Source: Kiritimatiellales bacterium
GTDB taxonomy: Bacteria > Verrucomicrobiota > Kiritimatiellia > Kiritimatiellales > Pontiellaceae
Length of the DNA: 64,000 nucleotides
Direction: 5' to 3'
NCBI GenBank assembly: GCA_003246265.1
Contig: QKAU01000002.1
Coordinates: 1 to 64,000 of the forward strand
Both the position numbers and the translations under genes were made by a program. The notes below the pieces were generated by a model, which was not told the DNA's origin, did no database searches, and saw nothing but the letters and a program-made list of their open reading frames with translations. This document shows positions 33,303-42,516 of this stretch, in pieces (the first letter of the stretch is position 1; every line of letters begins with the position of its first letter).

Positions 33303-34352
33303 ATGGAAACCGAAAATCGCCAGTTCATGCATGGTTTGTTCCTCCACGAGCTCGAGGCGTGGATCGTCCATGCCGGGGAAAAGGCGTTCCGCGCCAAGCA
33401 GGTCTGGCAGTGGCTCTACCAGCACCAGGTCCGCGATTGGGAGGCGATGAGCAACCTTCCCCTGGCGCTGCGCCAGCGGATGGAGGCATCGTTCATCCTT
33501 CGCCCCCTCGAAAAGATGGAGGTGCAGGAGTCGGATACGGGGACGCGCAAGCTGCTCTGCCGCCTCGTCGACGGCGAACTGATCGAGGAGGTGCTGATTC
33601 CGGCGCCGGACCGCCGGACGGTCTGCGTCTCCAGCCAGGTGGGGTGCATGTTCGGATGCGCCTTCTGCGCCAGCGGTCAGCTGGGGGTGAAGCGCAACCT
33701 GAAGGCGGGTGAAATCGTCGGCGAAGTGCTGGCGGCCGAGCGCGAATACGGCGATCGCATCACCAACGTGGTCTTCATGGGGATCGGGGAGCCGTTCGAC
33801 AACTACGACGAGGTCATGCGCGCCGTGCGCATCCTGAACGATCCGGACGGCTACTGCCTCGGGGCGCGGCGTATCACCATCAGTACCTGCGGCGTGGTTC
33901 CAGGCATCCAGCGGCTCGAGAACGAGGGGCTGCAGGTGGAGCTGTCGGTTTCGCTGCATGCGCCCACCAACACCATCCGCGATACGCTGATGCCCGTGAA
34001 CGTGTCGTGGTCGCTCGACGAGCTGCTGGCGACCTGCCGCCGCTACACCGAGCGGACCAAGCGCATCATCACCTTCGAATACACCCTCATCCGCGACGTC
34101 AACGACACCGAGCAGGATTGCGCCGACCTGGTCCGCCTGCTGTCGGACTTCCCCTGCCGCGTCAACCTGATCCCGCTCAGCGAGATCGAGGAGTACGAAG
34201 GACGTACCTCGCACAGGGAGACGGTGGAGAAGTTCATCCGGCGCCTGGAGAAGGCGGGCATCAACACCACGGTGCGGTGGTCCAAGGGAACCGACGTCAA
34301 CGCCGCCTGCGGCCAGCTGCGCAGCCGGTCCATGGGCCGCAGCCTGCGCTGA
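33303..34352 (+). CDS. rlmN: Dual-specificity 23S rRNA/tRNA adenine-C2 methyltransferase RlmN
   Basis: A 349-residue radical SAM methyltransferase that methylates A2503 of 23S rRNA and A37 of some tRNAs. The 4Fe-4S motif is Cys115-x3-Cys119-x2-Cys122 in GCMFGCAFCASG. Other family marks are FRAKQVWQWLYQ near residue 30, VFMGIGEPFDNYDEV, ITISTCGVVPGI, LSVSLHAP and the C-terminal catalytic Cys in VNAACGQLR. Length is usual. It is followed 42 bases later by the TamA-like gene on the same strand. Confidence 0.95.
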   Translation: METENRQFMHGLFLHELEAWIVHAGEKAFRAKQVWQWLYQHQVRDWEAMSNLPLALRQRMEASFILRPLEKMEVQESDTGTRKLLCRLVDGELIEEVLIPAPDRRTVCVSSQVGCMFGCAFCASGQLGVKRNLKAGEIVGEVLAAEREYGDRITNVVFMGIGEPFDNYDEVMRAVRILNDPDGYCLGARRITISTCGVVPGIQRLENEGLQVELSVSLHAPTNTIRDTLMPVNVSWSLDELLATCRRYTERTKRIITFEYTLIRDVNDTEQDCADLVRLLSDFPCRVNLIPLSEIEEYEGRTSHRETVEKFIRRLEKAGINTTVRWSKGTDVNAACGQLRSRSMGRSLR

Positions 34353-34394
34353 TTGACCTTTTGCGGCAAAAGGCCTACGCTCTTTCACGCGCTT

Positions 34395-36161
34395 ATGGAC
34401 CGCTATTGCCCACGATTCCTGTTGATGGCCCTGGCCTGGGCCTGTGCCGTCGCGCCGATGAGGGGGGAGGAGGCGCAGGTCGAATACAAGCCGAAGCTCG
34501 AAGGGGCCGGCGACCGCGCGCTGAAGAAGGCCATCCGGGAATCGACCAAGACCTGGAAGCTGAGGAGCTATCCGCTGGCGACGCAGGGACAGCTGCGCCG
34601 GCGGGTCGAGCGGGACCTGCCCCTGATCCGCGAGCTGCTCGAATCGCGCGGCTACTACGACGGCGAAACCTGGGTGGAGTACCAGACCAACCGGACACCT
34701 GTTCGGGTGGTGGTCCATGTCGAGCAGGGTCCCTGCTACCGCCTGCGCAACGTCGAGCGGCAGTGGGCGGCTTCGTCCGATCCGGCACTCGAACGCATCA
34801 GCCCACGGCTGCGTCGCGGGCAGAAGGCCATGGCCGAATCGGTGCTGGCCGAGGAGATGCGCATGCTCGAGGCGGCCCGCCGCAACGGATATCCCTTTCC
34901 GCGGCTCCTTCGCAGGAGCGTCGAGATCGACCGGCAGGAAAAAGTGGTCGACGTGGCCTTCGAAATCGACCCCGGGCCGCCGGCCTGGTTCGGCGAGGTG
35001 CTGGTGGAGGGGTTGAAAGAGCTCTCCCCCGCCTATGTCCGCCGCCAGGTGCCCTGGGAAGCCGGCGACAAATTCGATGCGAAGGCGGTGGTCGACTTCG
35101 AGAAGAAACTGCTTTCCTCGGGCCTCTTCGGGACCGTGCGCGTCGAAGCGGTCGAGGCCGCCGTTGGAACAAACCGCGTGCCGGTGCTCGTGCGCGTCGG
35201 AGAGCGCGACAAGCGGACAATCCGGCTGGGTGCGAACTACTCGGACCTCGGCCCGGGCGTCAAGGGCTTCTGGGAGCACCGCAGCCTCTTCGGCGGCGGC
35301 GAGCATGTGGAAACCGAACTGGAGTGGAATCCGGTCGAATGGGGCGGCAGTGCGCGCTTTACCCGGCCGGGATTCCTCGATGCGGAGCAGTCGCTGGTGC
35401 TCCATGCCGAGGGATCGGTCGAGACCCCCGAAGCCTACGACGCCAAGCGGGCGGCCGGTACGGCGATGCTGCTGCGCGATTTCACCCCCGACATCCAGGG
35501 CGGTGTCGGCACAGGCTACAAGTACTCGCTCGTCGAGCAGCTGGGGATGAAGGAACGCTATGCACATGTCCTCTTCCCGCTGCAGGCGGTCTTCGACTAC
35601 CGCGACGACAAGCTCAATCCCGTTCGCGGCGCCCAGGCCTTCGGGCGGACAACCTGGTTCGAGGATACGCTCGGCACCGGCTCGTTCGCGAAATCCGCCA
35701 TCGAGGCGCGGCACTACGCGATGTGGTGGGAGCGCTACCGGCTCTCGAGCGCGCTGCGGCTCGCGCTGGGCAGCATCGACGGCGCCGACCTGCTGTCGGT
35801 GCCGGCGGACGAGCGGTTCTATGCCGGTGGCGGCGGTTCGATCCGCGGCTATGAATACCAGTCGGTCGGCCCGAAATTGAACGGCGTGCCGACCGGGGGC
35901 GACAAGCTGCTGGAGTTCTCCGCGGAGTTGCGGCTCCAGCCGGGACGGCGGCTTGGATATGCGCTCTTCGTGGACGGAGGAACGGCCTACGCCGACCTGG
36001 GCGACGAGGCGAACCGCTCCTTGCGCTATGGCGCGGGGTTCGGCCTGCGCTGGTTCACCACGATCGGTCCCTTGCGGGCCGATGTCGCCTATCCCCTCAA
36101 CCCCTCCGCCGAACAGGTGGAACGCCTTCAGTTCTACGTCAGCCTGGGACAGTCGTTTTGA
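34395..36161 (+). CDS. tamA: TamA-like Omp85 outer-membrane assembly protein
   Basis: A 588-residue outer-membrane protein with a signal peptide (MDRYCPRFLLMALAWACAVA). Residues about 40-300 contain POTRA-type domains (RGYYDGETWVEYQ, SPAYVRRQVPWEAGDKFD), and the rest a 16-strand Omp85 barrel with the conserved loop SIRGYEYQSVGP and barrel-ending FYVSLGQSF with terminal Phe. TamA works with TamB in moving lipids and outer-membrane proteins across the periplasm. The start at 34395 is chosen over TTG at 34353 on the signal peptide. It overlaps tamB by one base, supporting a functional pair. Confidence 0.88.
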   Translation: MDRYCPRFLLMALAWACAVAPMRGEEAQVEYKPKLEGAGDRALKKAIRESTKTWKLRSYPLATQGQLRRRVERDLPLIRELLESRGYYDGETWVEYQTNRTPVRVVVHVEQGPCYRLRNVERQWAASSDPALERISPRLRRGQKAMAESVLAEEMRMLEAARRNGYPFPRLLRRSVEIDRQEKVVDVAFEIDPGPPAWFGEVLVEGLKELSPAYVRRQVPWEAGDKFDAKAVVDFEKKLLSSGLFGTVRVEAVEAAVGTNRVPVLVRVGERDKRTIRLGANYSDLGPGVKGFWEHRSLFGGGEHVETELEWNPVEWGGSARFTRPGFLDAEQSLVLHAEGSVETPEAYDAKRAAGTAMLLRDFTPDIQGGVGTGYKYSLVEQLGMKERYAHVLFPLQAVFDYRDDKLNPVRGAQAFGRTTWFEDTLGTGSFAKSAIEARHYAMWWERYRLSSALRLALGSIDGADLLSVPADERFYAGGGGSIRGYEYQSVGPKLNGVPTGGDKLLEFSAELRLQPGRRLGYALFVDGGTAYADLGDEANRSLRYGAGFGLRWFTTIGPLRADVAYPLNPSAEQVERLQFYVSLGQSF

Positions 36162-38620
36162 TGAGAAGATTGTTATCCATCCTGGTTCGAACCCTCGCCT
36201 GCCTCCTGCTGGCGGTCATCCTTGCGCTGGGCCTTGTGCAGACGAAGCCGGGCAAGCGATGGCTTGCCGCCGTGGTTGCCGACCAGGTCGGCCGCCATGC
36301 GGGCATCGACCTGCGCATCGAGGGCCTTGGAGGATGGATTCCGGCCCGACTGCACGTCGAACGCGTGGAGCTGGGCGACGGGGAGGGCCCGTGGCTGGAG
36401 TTCGACGATTTGCGGTGCGCATGCTCCGTCGGTGATCTCCTGAAGGGCAGGGTGGTCCTCCGTGAACTGCGTGCGAGGTACGTTGCGCTCAACCGCCTGC
36501 CCGCGATCAAGGCACGGACCGCGAATGAGGCCGCACCCCAAGCCGTCCGCCGCTGGATCGAGGTCCGGGTGGAAGGACTCGATATCGAAACAGTTGCCGT
36601 GGACGAGGAGATAGCAGGACTGCGGTGGTCCATGGGAGTGCGTTCGGATGACCTTGGACTGGATGCAACCGGGTGCTTCGAAGGTGCGCTGGAGCTTGCG
36701 GGGGATATCGAAGGAGACCTGCGGTTTTCCGGCCGGCTTGGGGAAGGGATTGAGGCGTGGCGCTTGGCGGCGAGGCTGGCTTCGAGACATCTGCCAGGCC
36801 TTGAAAGGACTTCTGCCTCGGTCCACGCCGAGGGAGGCGTTGGCCGGGGTAGGATTTCGTGCGCCATCGAGGTGGGCGGCCAGACCTACGCGACCTACGG
36901 GGCCGAGGCCGCTGCATCGTGGTCCACGAGCAACGGGCAGTGGTCCGTCGATATCGACTCGGCCGAACTTAGCGCTTGGAATACGGTGCGGCTTTCGGTG
37001 TCCGGCAGGGTGGCCTCCGACCGGATCGCGCTGGCGGGAGACGTGGCGGCATTCGATATCGCGGCCATCCCGCTGGGTGGCGTTGAGCTAGCAGGCACGG
37101 CCAGGGGCCACTTTTCGGTTGAAGGCCCCCTCGAGGAACCGCGCATGATGGCGGAGCTTGGCGTTGACGGATTCGCGGGAAAGGGTGGGGTGCTCGAAGG
37201 TCTTTCGGACATCGACCTACGCGCCTCCGCCGAACTGGGCGAGGGCCGGTTGGCGTGCAAGGCATCGGTCGCCTCGGGGGAGGGGATCCTGCTTGACGGC
37301 TCCCTTGGGCTCCCCTGCACCGTATCGCTCGTGCCATTGCCGGTGCGCCTGTCGTTCCATCCCGAGCAGTTGGCAGGTGCGCTGGATGGCTTCGTCGATC
37401 TGGGCATGCTCAACCGGTTCGCGGCCATGGAGGAGCAGCAGGTCGATGGACGGATCGACGCTGCCCTGCGCTATGCAGACCAGACGCCGGCCGGGCTGGT
37501 ACGGCTCGTCGACGGATCATACGAACATTTCGACTTGGGGGTTCTCTGCCGCGATATCGACGTGGAGCTGGAGGCCACGGCCGAGGGGCTCGTGGTGAGG
37601 CACGGCTCCGCCACCGATGGGAACAGCGGCCGCCTCGGGCTTTCCGGCGCCGTAGGCATGCGCTCGATGGATCTTCTGCTCGATCTCTCTTCGGCGTGGG
37701 TCGTGCACCGGCCGGAGATTGCGGCGCGGATGTCGGGACCGATGAGGCTGCAGGGAACCGTGGTCCACCCGCAGCTTTCAGGTCGGCTGGTTGTGGAGAA
37801 GGCCACGGTGCTGCCGGACAACATGGTGGTTGCACGACCGAGGCTGCTGGCCGACTTCGATGCTTCCAAACCGAACGACGGCGGGCGTAGCGAGGGGGTT
37901 GCCATGCTGCCGTTGGGGATCGATTTGGAAATCGAGCTGGCCGACCAGGTCTATGTCACCGCGTCGCTGATCGATTCGGTGTGGGGCGGACAACTGAGGC
38001 TCGTGAACGCGCAGGGCCCGGTGGAAGCGCGCGGCGTGCTGAAACCCAGGCGGGGCTTCATCGACTTCATCGGGAAGAAGTTCCGGCTCGTGCAGGGATC
38101 GGTTGTACTGGATGGCGGCGAGCCGGTGTTGGACCAGCTGGTTGCCGAATACGTGCGCGGCCCGGTGACCGCAAGGCTGGTCGTGGGCGGACGCGTCACG
38201 GATCCGGTCTTCCGGCTGGAATCGATTCCGCCCATGCCGCAGGACGAGGTGATCTCGCACATCCTGTTCAACAGGGACACCACCACGATTTCGCCCTACC
38301 AGGCCTACCAGATCGCCGCGGCGGCGCGGCAGTTGTCGGAAGGGCTGGGCGGACCCGGTTTCATGTACCAGATGCGCAAGGCGGCGGGCGTCGACACCCT
38401 GGAAATCCGGGAGGCGGAGTATGCCGGAGAGGCATCGTCCATCGCGGCGGGGAAATACATCACGCCAGCCTTCTACGTGGAGGTCAACCAGACGCTTGAA
38501 CTGGAAGGGGCGGCGGGGATGGCGGCCGAATATGAGGTAACTCCCCATATTTCCGTTGAAACTAGCACAGGCCCGCAGATGCGTCCGGGAGTCGGCGTCA
38601 ACTGGAAATACGATTATTGA
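36161..38620 (+). CDS. tamB: TamB-like translocation/assembly protein
   Basis: An 819-residue protein with one N-terminal membrane anchor (ILVRTLACLLLAVILALGLV) and a long repetitive beta-taco region of the AsmA-like/TamB type, ending in the TamB domain (RLVQGSVVLDGG, PQDEVISHILFN, SPYQAYQIAAAARQLSEGLG, ASSIAAGKYITPAFYVEV, final GVNWKYDY). TamB forms a periplasm-spanning lipid conduit with TamA; enterobacterial TamB is about 1,260 residues, so this one is short. Its ATG overlaps the tamA stop in TGATG, indicating translational coupling. Confidence 0.88.
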   Translation: MRRLLSILVRTLACLLLAVILALGLVQTKPGKRWLAAVVADQVGRHAGIDLRIEGLGGWIPARLHVERVELGDGEGPWLEFDDLRCACSVGDLLKGRVVLRELRARYVALNRLPAIKARTANEAAPQAVRRWIEVRVEGLDIETVAVDEEIAGLRWSMGVRSDDLGLDATGCFEGALELAGDIEGDLRFSGRLGEGIEAWRLAARLASRHLPGLERTSASVHAEGGVGRGRISCAIEVGGQTYATYGAEAAASWSTSNGQWSVDIDSAELSAWNTVRLSVSGRVASDRIALAGDVAAFDIAAIPLGGVELAGTARGHFSVEGPLEEPRMMAELGVDGFAGKGGVLEGLSDIDLRASAELGEGRLACKASVASGEGILLDGSLGLPCTVSLVPLPVRLSFHPEQLAGALDGFVDLGMLNRFAAMEEQQVDGRIDAALRYADQTPAGLVRLVDGSYEHFDLGVLCRDIDVELEATAEGLVVRHGSATDGNSGRLGLSGAVGMRSMDLLLDLSSAWVVHRPEIAARMSGPMRLQGTVVHPQLSGRLVVEKATVLPDNMVVARPRLLADFDASKPNDGGRSEGVAMLPLGIDLEIELADQVYVTASLIDSVWGGQLRLVNAQGPVEARGVLKPRRGFIDFIGKKFRLVQGSVVLDGGEPVLDQLVAEYVRGPVTARLVVGGRVTDPVFRLESIPPMPQDEVISHILFNRDTTTISPYQAYQIAAAARQLSEGLGGPGFMYQMRKAAGVDTLEIREAEYAGEASSIAAGKYITPAFYVEVNQTLELEGAAGMAAEYEVTPHISVETSTGPQMRPGVGVNWKYDY

Positions 38621-38694
38621 ACGTATTTCTAGTGAATCCAGTGCAATCCGCGGCTAAACTGGCAATACCCTTATGCTAATTTCAGGAAATTAAC

Positions 38695-38723
38695 TTGACG
38701 GGTTTGCAAGTCATCATTTATAG
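38695..38723 (+). promoter_or_regulatory. Sigma-70-type promoter of the Rrf2-cysK unit
   Basis: TTGACG (38695-38700), 17-base spacer, TTATAG (38718-38723). The -10 box is the left arm of the inverted repeat described at 38718-38739, so a regulator bound there would block RNA polymerase. Confidence 0.65.
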
Positions 38724-38739
38724 ATGATGAAAACTATAA
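38718..38739. promoter_or_regulatory. Candidate Rrf2 operator
   Basis: TTATAG and CTATAA form a perfect 6-bp inverted repeat with a 10-base spacer, overlapping the -10 box and transcription start region. Position suggests autorepression by the downstream Rrf2 protein. Confidence 0.45.
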
Positions 38740-38767
38740 CAAAATACCGCTTGAAGGAGTGCCATCC

Positions 38768-39205
38768 ATGAAATTATCGACCAAGGGGAGATACGCCACC
38801 CGGATCCTGTTGTGCATCTCCCGTCTGCAGGGCGACCAGCCGGTGCCGAAGAAGAAGATCGCAGAGCAGGAAGGGATTTCCACCGACTACATCGAGCAGA
38901 TCATCGTGCCGCTGAAGAATGCCGGACTGGTGGGCAGCGTGCGGGGATTGCGCGGCGGCTTCCGCCTGGCCAAGGATCCTGCGAAGATCACGGTCTACGA
39001 CATTTTGGCCGCATCCGAGGGCGACATCAACCTGGTCGGCTGCCTGGCCGAGGGATGCAGCCGTTCCGACACCTGCGTGGTGCAGCGCGTATGGCAGGGG
39101 GCCAGCGACGAGCTCAGGAAGTATTTTTCGCGGATTACGCTCAAGGAGCTGCACGACGACTATGCCCGCCGCGCCGCAGAGCAGCCGCTCATGTTCAACA
39201 TCTAA
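38768..39205 (+). CDS. Rrf2-family transcriptional regulator (IscR/CymR-like)
   Basis: A 145-residue winged-helix regulator starting MKLSTKGRYATRILL with the recognition helix region GISTDYIEQIIVPLKNAGLV and wing GLRGGFRLAKDP. Three cysteines at 92, 97 and 103 (GCLAEGCSRSDTC) sit almost exactly where IscR binds its 2Fe-2S cluster (92, 98, 104). It directly precedes cysK by 18 bases, as CymR-type regulators of cysteine supply do. AAGGAG is 9 bases upstream. It may sense iron-sulfur status, cysteine or both; its operator is probably the inverted repeat at 38718. Confidence 0.88.
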   Translation: MKLSTKGRYATRILLCISRLQGDQPVPKKKIAEQEGISTDYIEQIIVPLKNAGLVGSVRGLRGGFRLAKDPAKITVYDILAASEGDINLVGCLAEGCSRSDTCVVQRVWQGASDELRKYFSRITLKELHDDYARRAAEQPLMFNI

Positions 39206-39223
39206 TCCAAACGGAGACCAATC

Positions 39224-40150
39224 ATGCCCATCTATGACGATATCACCCAAACCGTCGGCAAGACGCACCTCGTCAAACTCAACCGCATCACCAAGGGCCT
39301 GCCGGGCACCGTGGCGGTGAAGCTGGAATCGCGCAATCCGCTCGGCAGCGTCAAGGACCGAATCGGCGTAGCCATGGTGGAGGATGCCGAGCGCAAGGGA
39401 CTGATCAGTCCCGGCGACACGCTCATCGAGCCCACCAGCGGAAACACCGGCATCGCGCTCGCCTTCACGGCGGCCGCCAAGGGATACAAGCTGGTCCTGA
39501 CCATGCCCGAGAGCATGAGCATCGAGCGCCGCCGCCTGCTCCAGGTGCTGGGCGCGGAACTGGTGCTTACGCCTGCGGAACAGGGCATGCCCGGCGCCAT
39601 CCGCGCGGCGGAGAAGCTGGTCGAAGAGAATCCGAACGCGATCATGCTCCAGCAGTTCGACAACCCGGCCAATCCCGAAATCCACCGCCAGACCACCGCC
39701 GAAGAGATCTGGGAGGATACGGATGGCCAGATCGACATCTTCGTGGCCGGGGTCGGCACGGGCGGCACGCTGACCGGCGTGGCTTCGGCCCTGAAACCCC
39801 GCAAGCCCGGCCTCAAGGCGGTTGCGGTCGAGCCGAACAAGTCGCCGGTCATCTCCGGCGGCAAGCCGGGCGCCCACAAAATCCAAGGCATCGGCGCGGG
39901 CTTCATCCCGAACAACCTCGACACCTCGCTCATCGACGAAATCTTCCTGCTCGACGGCGACGACGCGGGTGCGATGGCGCGCCGCCTTGCGAAGGAGGAG
40001 GGGATCCTGTGCGGCATATCCGCCGGGGGCAACGTGCATGCGGCGGTCGAGCTGGCCAAGCGTCCGGAGAACGCAGGCAAGCTGATCGTCACGGTCATCT
40101 GCGACACCGGGGAGCGCTACCTCTCCACCTGGCTCTTCGAAGAGGCGTAG
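39224..40150 (+). CDS. cysK: Cysteine synthase (O-acetylserine sulfhydrylase)
   Basis: A 308-residue PLP enzyme making L-cysteine from O-acetylserine and sulfide. Lys44 in [11 protein letters not shown] is the PLP Schiff-base lysine; [13 protein letters not shown] binds substrate, and [11 protein letters not shown] holds the PLP phosphate. Length and motif spacing are standard for CysK. It is cotranscribed with the Rrf2 regulator upstream and closed by a strong terminator 26 bases after its stop. Confidence 0.95.
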   Translation: MPIYDDITQTVGKTHLVKLNRITKGLPGTVAVKLESRNPLGSVKDRIGVAMVEDAERKGLISPGDTLIEPTSGNTGIALAFTAAAKGYKLVLTMPESMSIERRRLLQVLGAELVLTPAEQGMPGAIRAAEKLVEENPNAIMLQQFDNPANPEIHRQTTAEEIWEDTDGQIDIFVAGVGTGGTLTGVASALKPRKPGLKAVAVEPNKSPVISGGKPGAHKIQGIGAGFIPNNLDTSLIDEIFLLDGDDAGAMARRLAKEEGILCGISAGGNVHAAVELAKRPENAGKLIVTVICDTGERYLSTWLFEEA

Positions 40151-40175
40151 CCCGGAGCGCGCAGGACGCGAATGA

Positions 40176-40212
40176 AAAGCCGCGATCCCGAGGGGGCGCG
40201 GCTTTTTTTTTA
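40176..40212 (+). terminator. Intrinsic terminator after cysK
   Basis: AAAGCCGCG and CGCGGCTTT form a 9-bp perfect stem with a 12-base loop, followed by a run of T to about 40212. Confidence 0.9.
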
Positions 40213-40239
40213 TTATGCCATCGTCGGGAGGCGCGGGGG

Positions 40240-41418
40240 CTACTTGAAGCGGAAATAGTTGTAGTGCTCCAGCTTCTTCCCGTACTGCTTGACGACCATG
40301 GAGACGGCCTCCAGGCGGATTGCCAGGCTCTCGAACTCGCTATCCAGGAACCCGGTCAGGTCGCGCTGCTTCGAGCTGAACATGCGTACGGTGCGGGCGC
40401 GCGTCTCGCAGATGCCCGAGAGGGTTTCGGCGCTGTCGATGAGGTCGGTGCGGATCTTGCGGTTGATCCGGTCGAGCTCCACCTGGGTGCAGCTTCCCTT
40501 GTCGAGCATCTTCTCGATCTTGTTGACCATCTGGTTGTGTTCGTCCGACCAATAGCGCAGCTCCCCGGCGGGACAGCTGCTGGCGGGGATGCGGCTGGAA
40601 GGATCGCTGTACCATGTGCCGATGATCTCGAAGATGGCATCGATCAGCATTTCCGTTTCGCGGTAGGGCTTGCCATAGGCGTCGTTGTATTTCTTCCAGT
40701 TGACCGGCCGCCACTCGACATCGTCGAGCCGGTAGCAGAAGCGGCGGATCTCCTCGCCCTTCTTGTCGTCGCTCTTCCACCGGATGTAGCTGGCGATGCC
40801 GATCACCTGCTTGTCGAGGTTCAGCACGGGACTGCCGCTGTTGCCGGGCACGAAATCGGCGCTCACCTCGATCCGGTCGGAACCCACGCCGTTCACCTTC
40901 CCATACAGTTCGGTGGCCACGCCGCCCCCTTCGCTGTTGCCGAAGACGGCGATAGGATCGTCGACAGCCAGTTCCCCGGAGACCGCCAGCGCGTCGTAAT
41001 CCAGGGGGAGGGGAAGACGGGCGATGTCGCGCCTGGCCGACAGCTCCACGCCCAGCGGCTGCACGGCATGCCCCGATGCGGTCTTGAAGCTGATCTGCTC
41101 GGCACCCATGATGATGTGCTGGTTGGTGAAGAGGTAGGGCTTCCCATCCATGAAGGCAACGAACCCGCTACCGGCGGACCGGCCCTTGATTCCTTCGCAC
41201 TCGATGAGGACCAGGTGGTTCTGCACGTCGTTGAAGGAGTAGCCGAACCGGGCCTTCATCTCCTTTTCCTCGGCCAGCCGTGCCGCAACGGCCGCATCCG
41301 ACTTCTCCTCCCCGTCCTCCTTCTTGTCCGCGGCGTCGTCGGCCATGGCGAGGGCGGCGTGGAGGAGGGCGACGGCGAGGCCGAGTCCGAGACAGCGGCG
41401 CGTGATGGACAGGTGCAT
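40240..41418 (-). CDS. Exported trypsin-like serine protease, catalytically intact
   Basis: A 392-residue protein with a signal peptide (LGLAVALLHAALAMA). Residues about 60-215 are a chymotrypsin-fold domain with the full triad: His101 (TNQHIIMG), Asp131 (ARRDIARLPL) and Ser194 (PGNSGSPVLN). A Lys/Glu-rich stretch (30-55) precedes it and a ~170-residue helical C-terminal domain with Cys pairs follows (CPAGELRYWSDEHNQMVNKI, CETRARTVRMF). It is the last gene of a three-gene minus-strand set and a paralogue of the inactive protein just upstream. Substrate unknown; no PDZ domain is seen, unlike DegP. Confidence 0.8.
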   Translation of the reverse strand: MHLSITRRCLGLGLAVALLHAALAMADDAADKKEDGEEKSDAAVAARLAEEKEMKARFGYSFNDVQNHLVLIECEGIKGRSAGSGFVAFMDGKPYLFTNQHIIMGAEQISFKTASGHAVQPLGVELSARRDIARLPLPLDYDALAVSGELAVDDPIAVFGNSEGGGVATELYGKVNGVGSDRIEVSADFVPGNSGSPVLNLDKQVIGIASYIRWKSDDKKGEEIRRFCYRLDDVEWRPVNWKKYNDAYGKPYRETEMLIDAIFEIIGTWYSDPSSRIPASSCPAGELRYWSDEHNQMVNKIEKMLDKGSCTQVELDRINRKIRTDLIDSAETLSGICETRARTVRMFSSKQRDLTGFLDSEFESLAIRLEAVSMVVKQYGKKLEHYNYFRFK

Positions 41419-41445
41419 GGTGTTTCCGGGGTTAGGGGTTGCGGG

Positions 41446-42516
41446 TCAATAGGTCGAGGATCCCATCCGGTCTATCAGGGCGGCGGCCGCCTCCAGCGCA
41501 TCCGCCTGGTCCCGGATTTCCCCGGCAAGATAGGCGGTTAGGCCGCGCTGTTCGGACAGCCGGCGAAGCTGGCGCGCCTGTGCAGAACACATGGCCGAAA
41601 GCCGCCTCATGCTGGAGGAATAGCTGTCGTAGAACTCGCGCCGCCCCTTGCCGACATCGACGGCTTGGCCGACAATGTCGTTGTGGGATTGCGCCCACGA
41701 GGCCAGTTCACGGTCGGGCTGTGCCCCGAATTGCACCTGGCCCAACGGTTTTTCGCGCCATCCCTCCAGCAGGTCGCCGATGCGGTCGAGCATGAGCGAT
41801 GCCTCGAGGTAGGGGGTTCCTACGTCGTGGTTGAAGCGCTTCCAGTCCACCGGCTGCCACTGGATCCCCTCGAGTTTCAGGCAGAAGCGCCGGGTTCCGT
41901 GATCGAAGCGCGACCCTTTCTTCACCGCGTCGCTTCTCGATTCGCGGGTATAGCTTGCCAGGGCCACGACTTCGCGCCGGGTATTCAGGACGGGGCAGCC
42001 CATGTTGGCCGTGTCGAATTCGGCCGTCACCTCGATCCGGTCCGCCCCGATGCCGCTGATCCGGCCGTAGATCGAATCCTTGGCCTCCTTGGCCTCGTCC
42101 TTGCCGAAAACGGCGACGGCCTCGCCCATGCCGCATCCGGAGGCCAGCGCGAAACCGCCGCCATCGGCCAGGGGCAGCCGGACCAGGTCGCCATTGGCTC
42201 CGACTTCGACGCCCTGCGGCTGGATGGCGCGGCCGCAGGGGGAGGTGAACTTGATGCGCTCGGCCCCCAGCAGCAGGTACTGGTTGGCCACCAGATAGGG
42301 CTTCCCGTCCATCATCGCCACGAAGCCGCAGCCATCGCGCTTCAGCTCACGGAATTCGCAGCGGATGCGCACCAGGTTGGTCGATACGTCGGCCAGTGCG
42401 TAGTCGAAGCTTGCCGCATCCTCCAGCCCGGCGGCCGCCATCCGGACCATCCCGAGCGTGCAGGCGCCCAGAAAGGCCAGCTGCCATTGACTACGGGGTC
42501 TCGGCGGGCTGTGCAT
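41446..42516 (-). CDS. Exported pseudoprotease, paralogue of the adjacent serine protease
   Basis: A 356-residue protein with a signal peptide (FLGACTLGMVRMAAAG) and the same layout as the neighbour: chymotrypsin fold, then a helical C-terminal domain. Aligned positions show loss of two of three catalytic residues: Tyr80 (VANQYLLLG) replaces His, Asp110 (ANGDLVRLPL) is kept, and Met172 (TANMGCPVLN) replaces Ser. Most fold-defining stretches (MDGKPYL, IQPQGVEV, ITAEFD-like, CPVLN) are kept, so it is probably a folded binding or regulatory partner. Its start overlaps the end of the upstream gene by 26 bases. Confidence 0.75.
   Translation of the reverse strand: MHSPPRPRSQWQLAFLGACTLGMVRMAAAGLEDAASFDYALADVSTNLVRIRCEFRELKRDGCGFVAMMDGKPYLVANQYLLLGAERIKFTSPCGRAIQPQGVEVGANGDLVRLPLADGGGFALASGCGMGEAVAVFGKDEAKEAKDSIYGRISGIGADRIEVTAEFDTANMGCPVLNTRREVVALASYTRESRSDAVKKGSRFDHGTRRFCLKLEGIQWQPVDWKRFNHDVGTPYLEASLMLDRIGDLLEGWREKPLGQVQFGAQPDRELASWAQSHNDIVGQAVDVGKGRREFYDSYSSSMRRLSAMCSAQARQLRRLSEQRGLTAYLAGEIRDQADALEAAAALIDRMGSSTY

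Noticed and set aside
32889-35714. A 941-codon minus-strand open frame opposite rlmN and tamA
   Set aside because: Antisense shadow; rlmN and tamA on the + strand carry complete family signatures.
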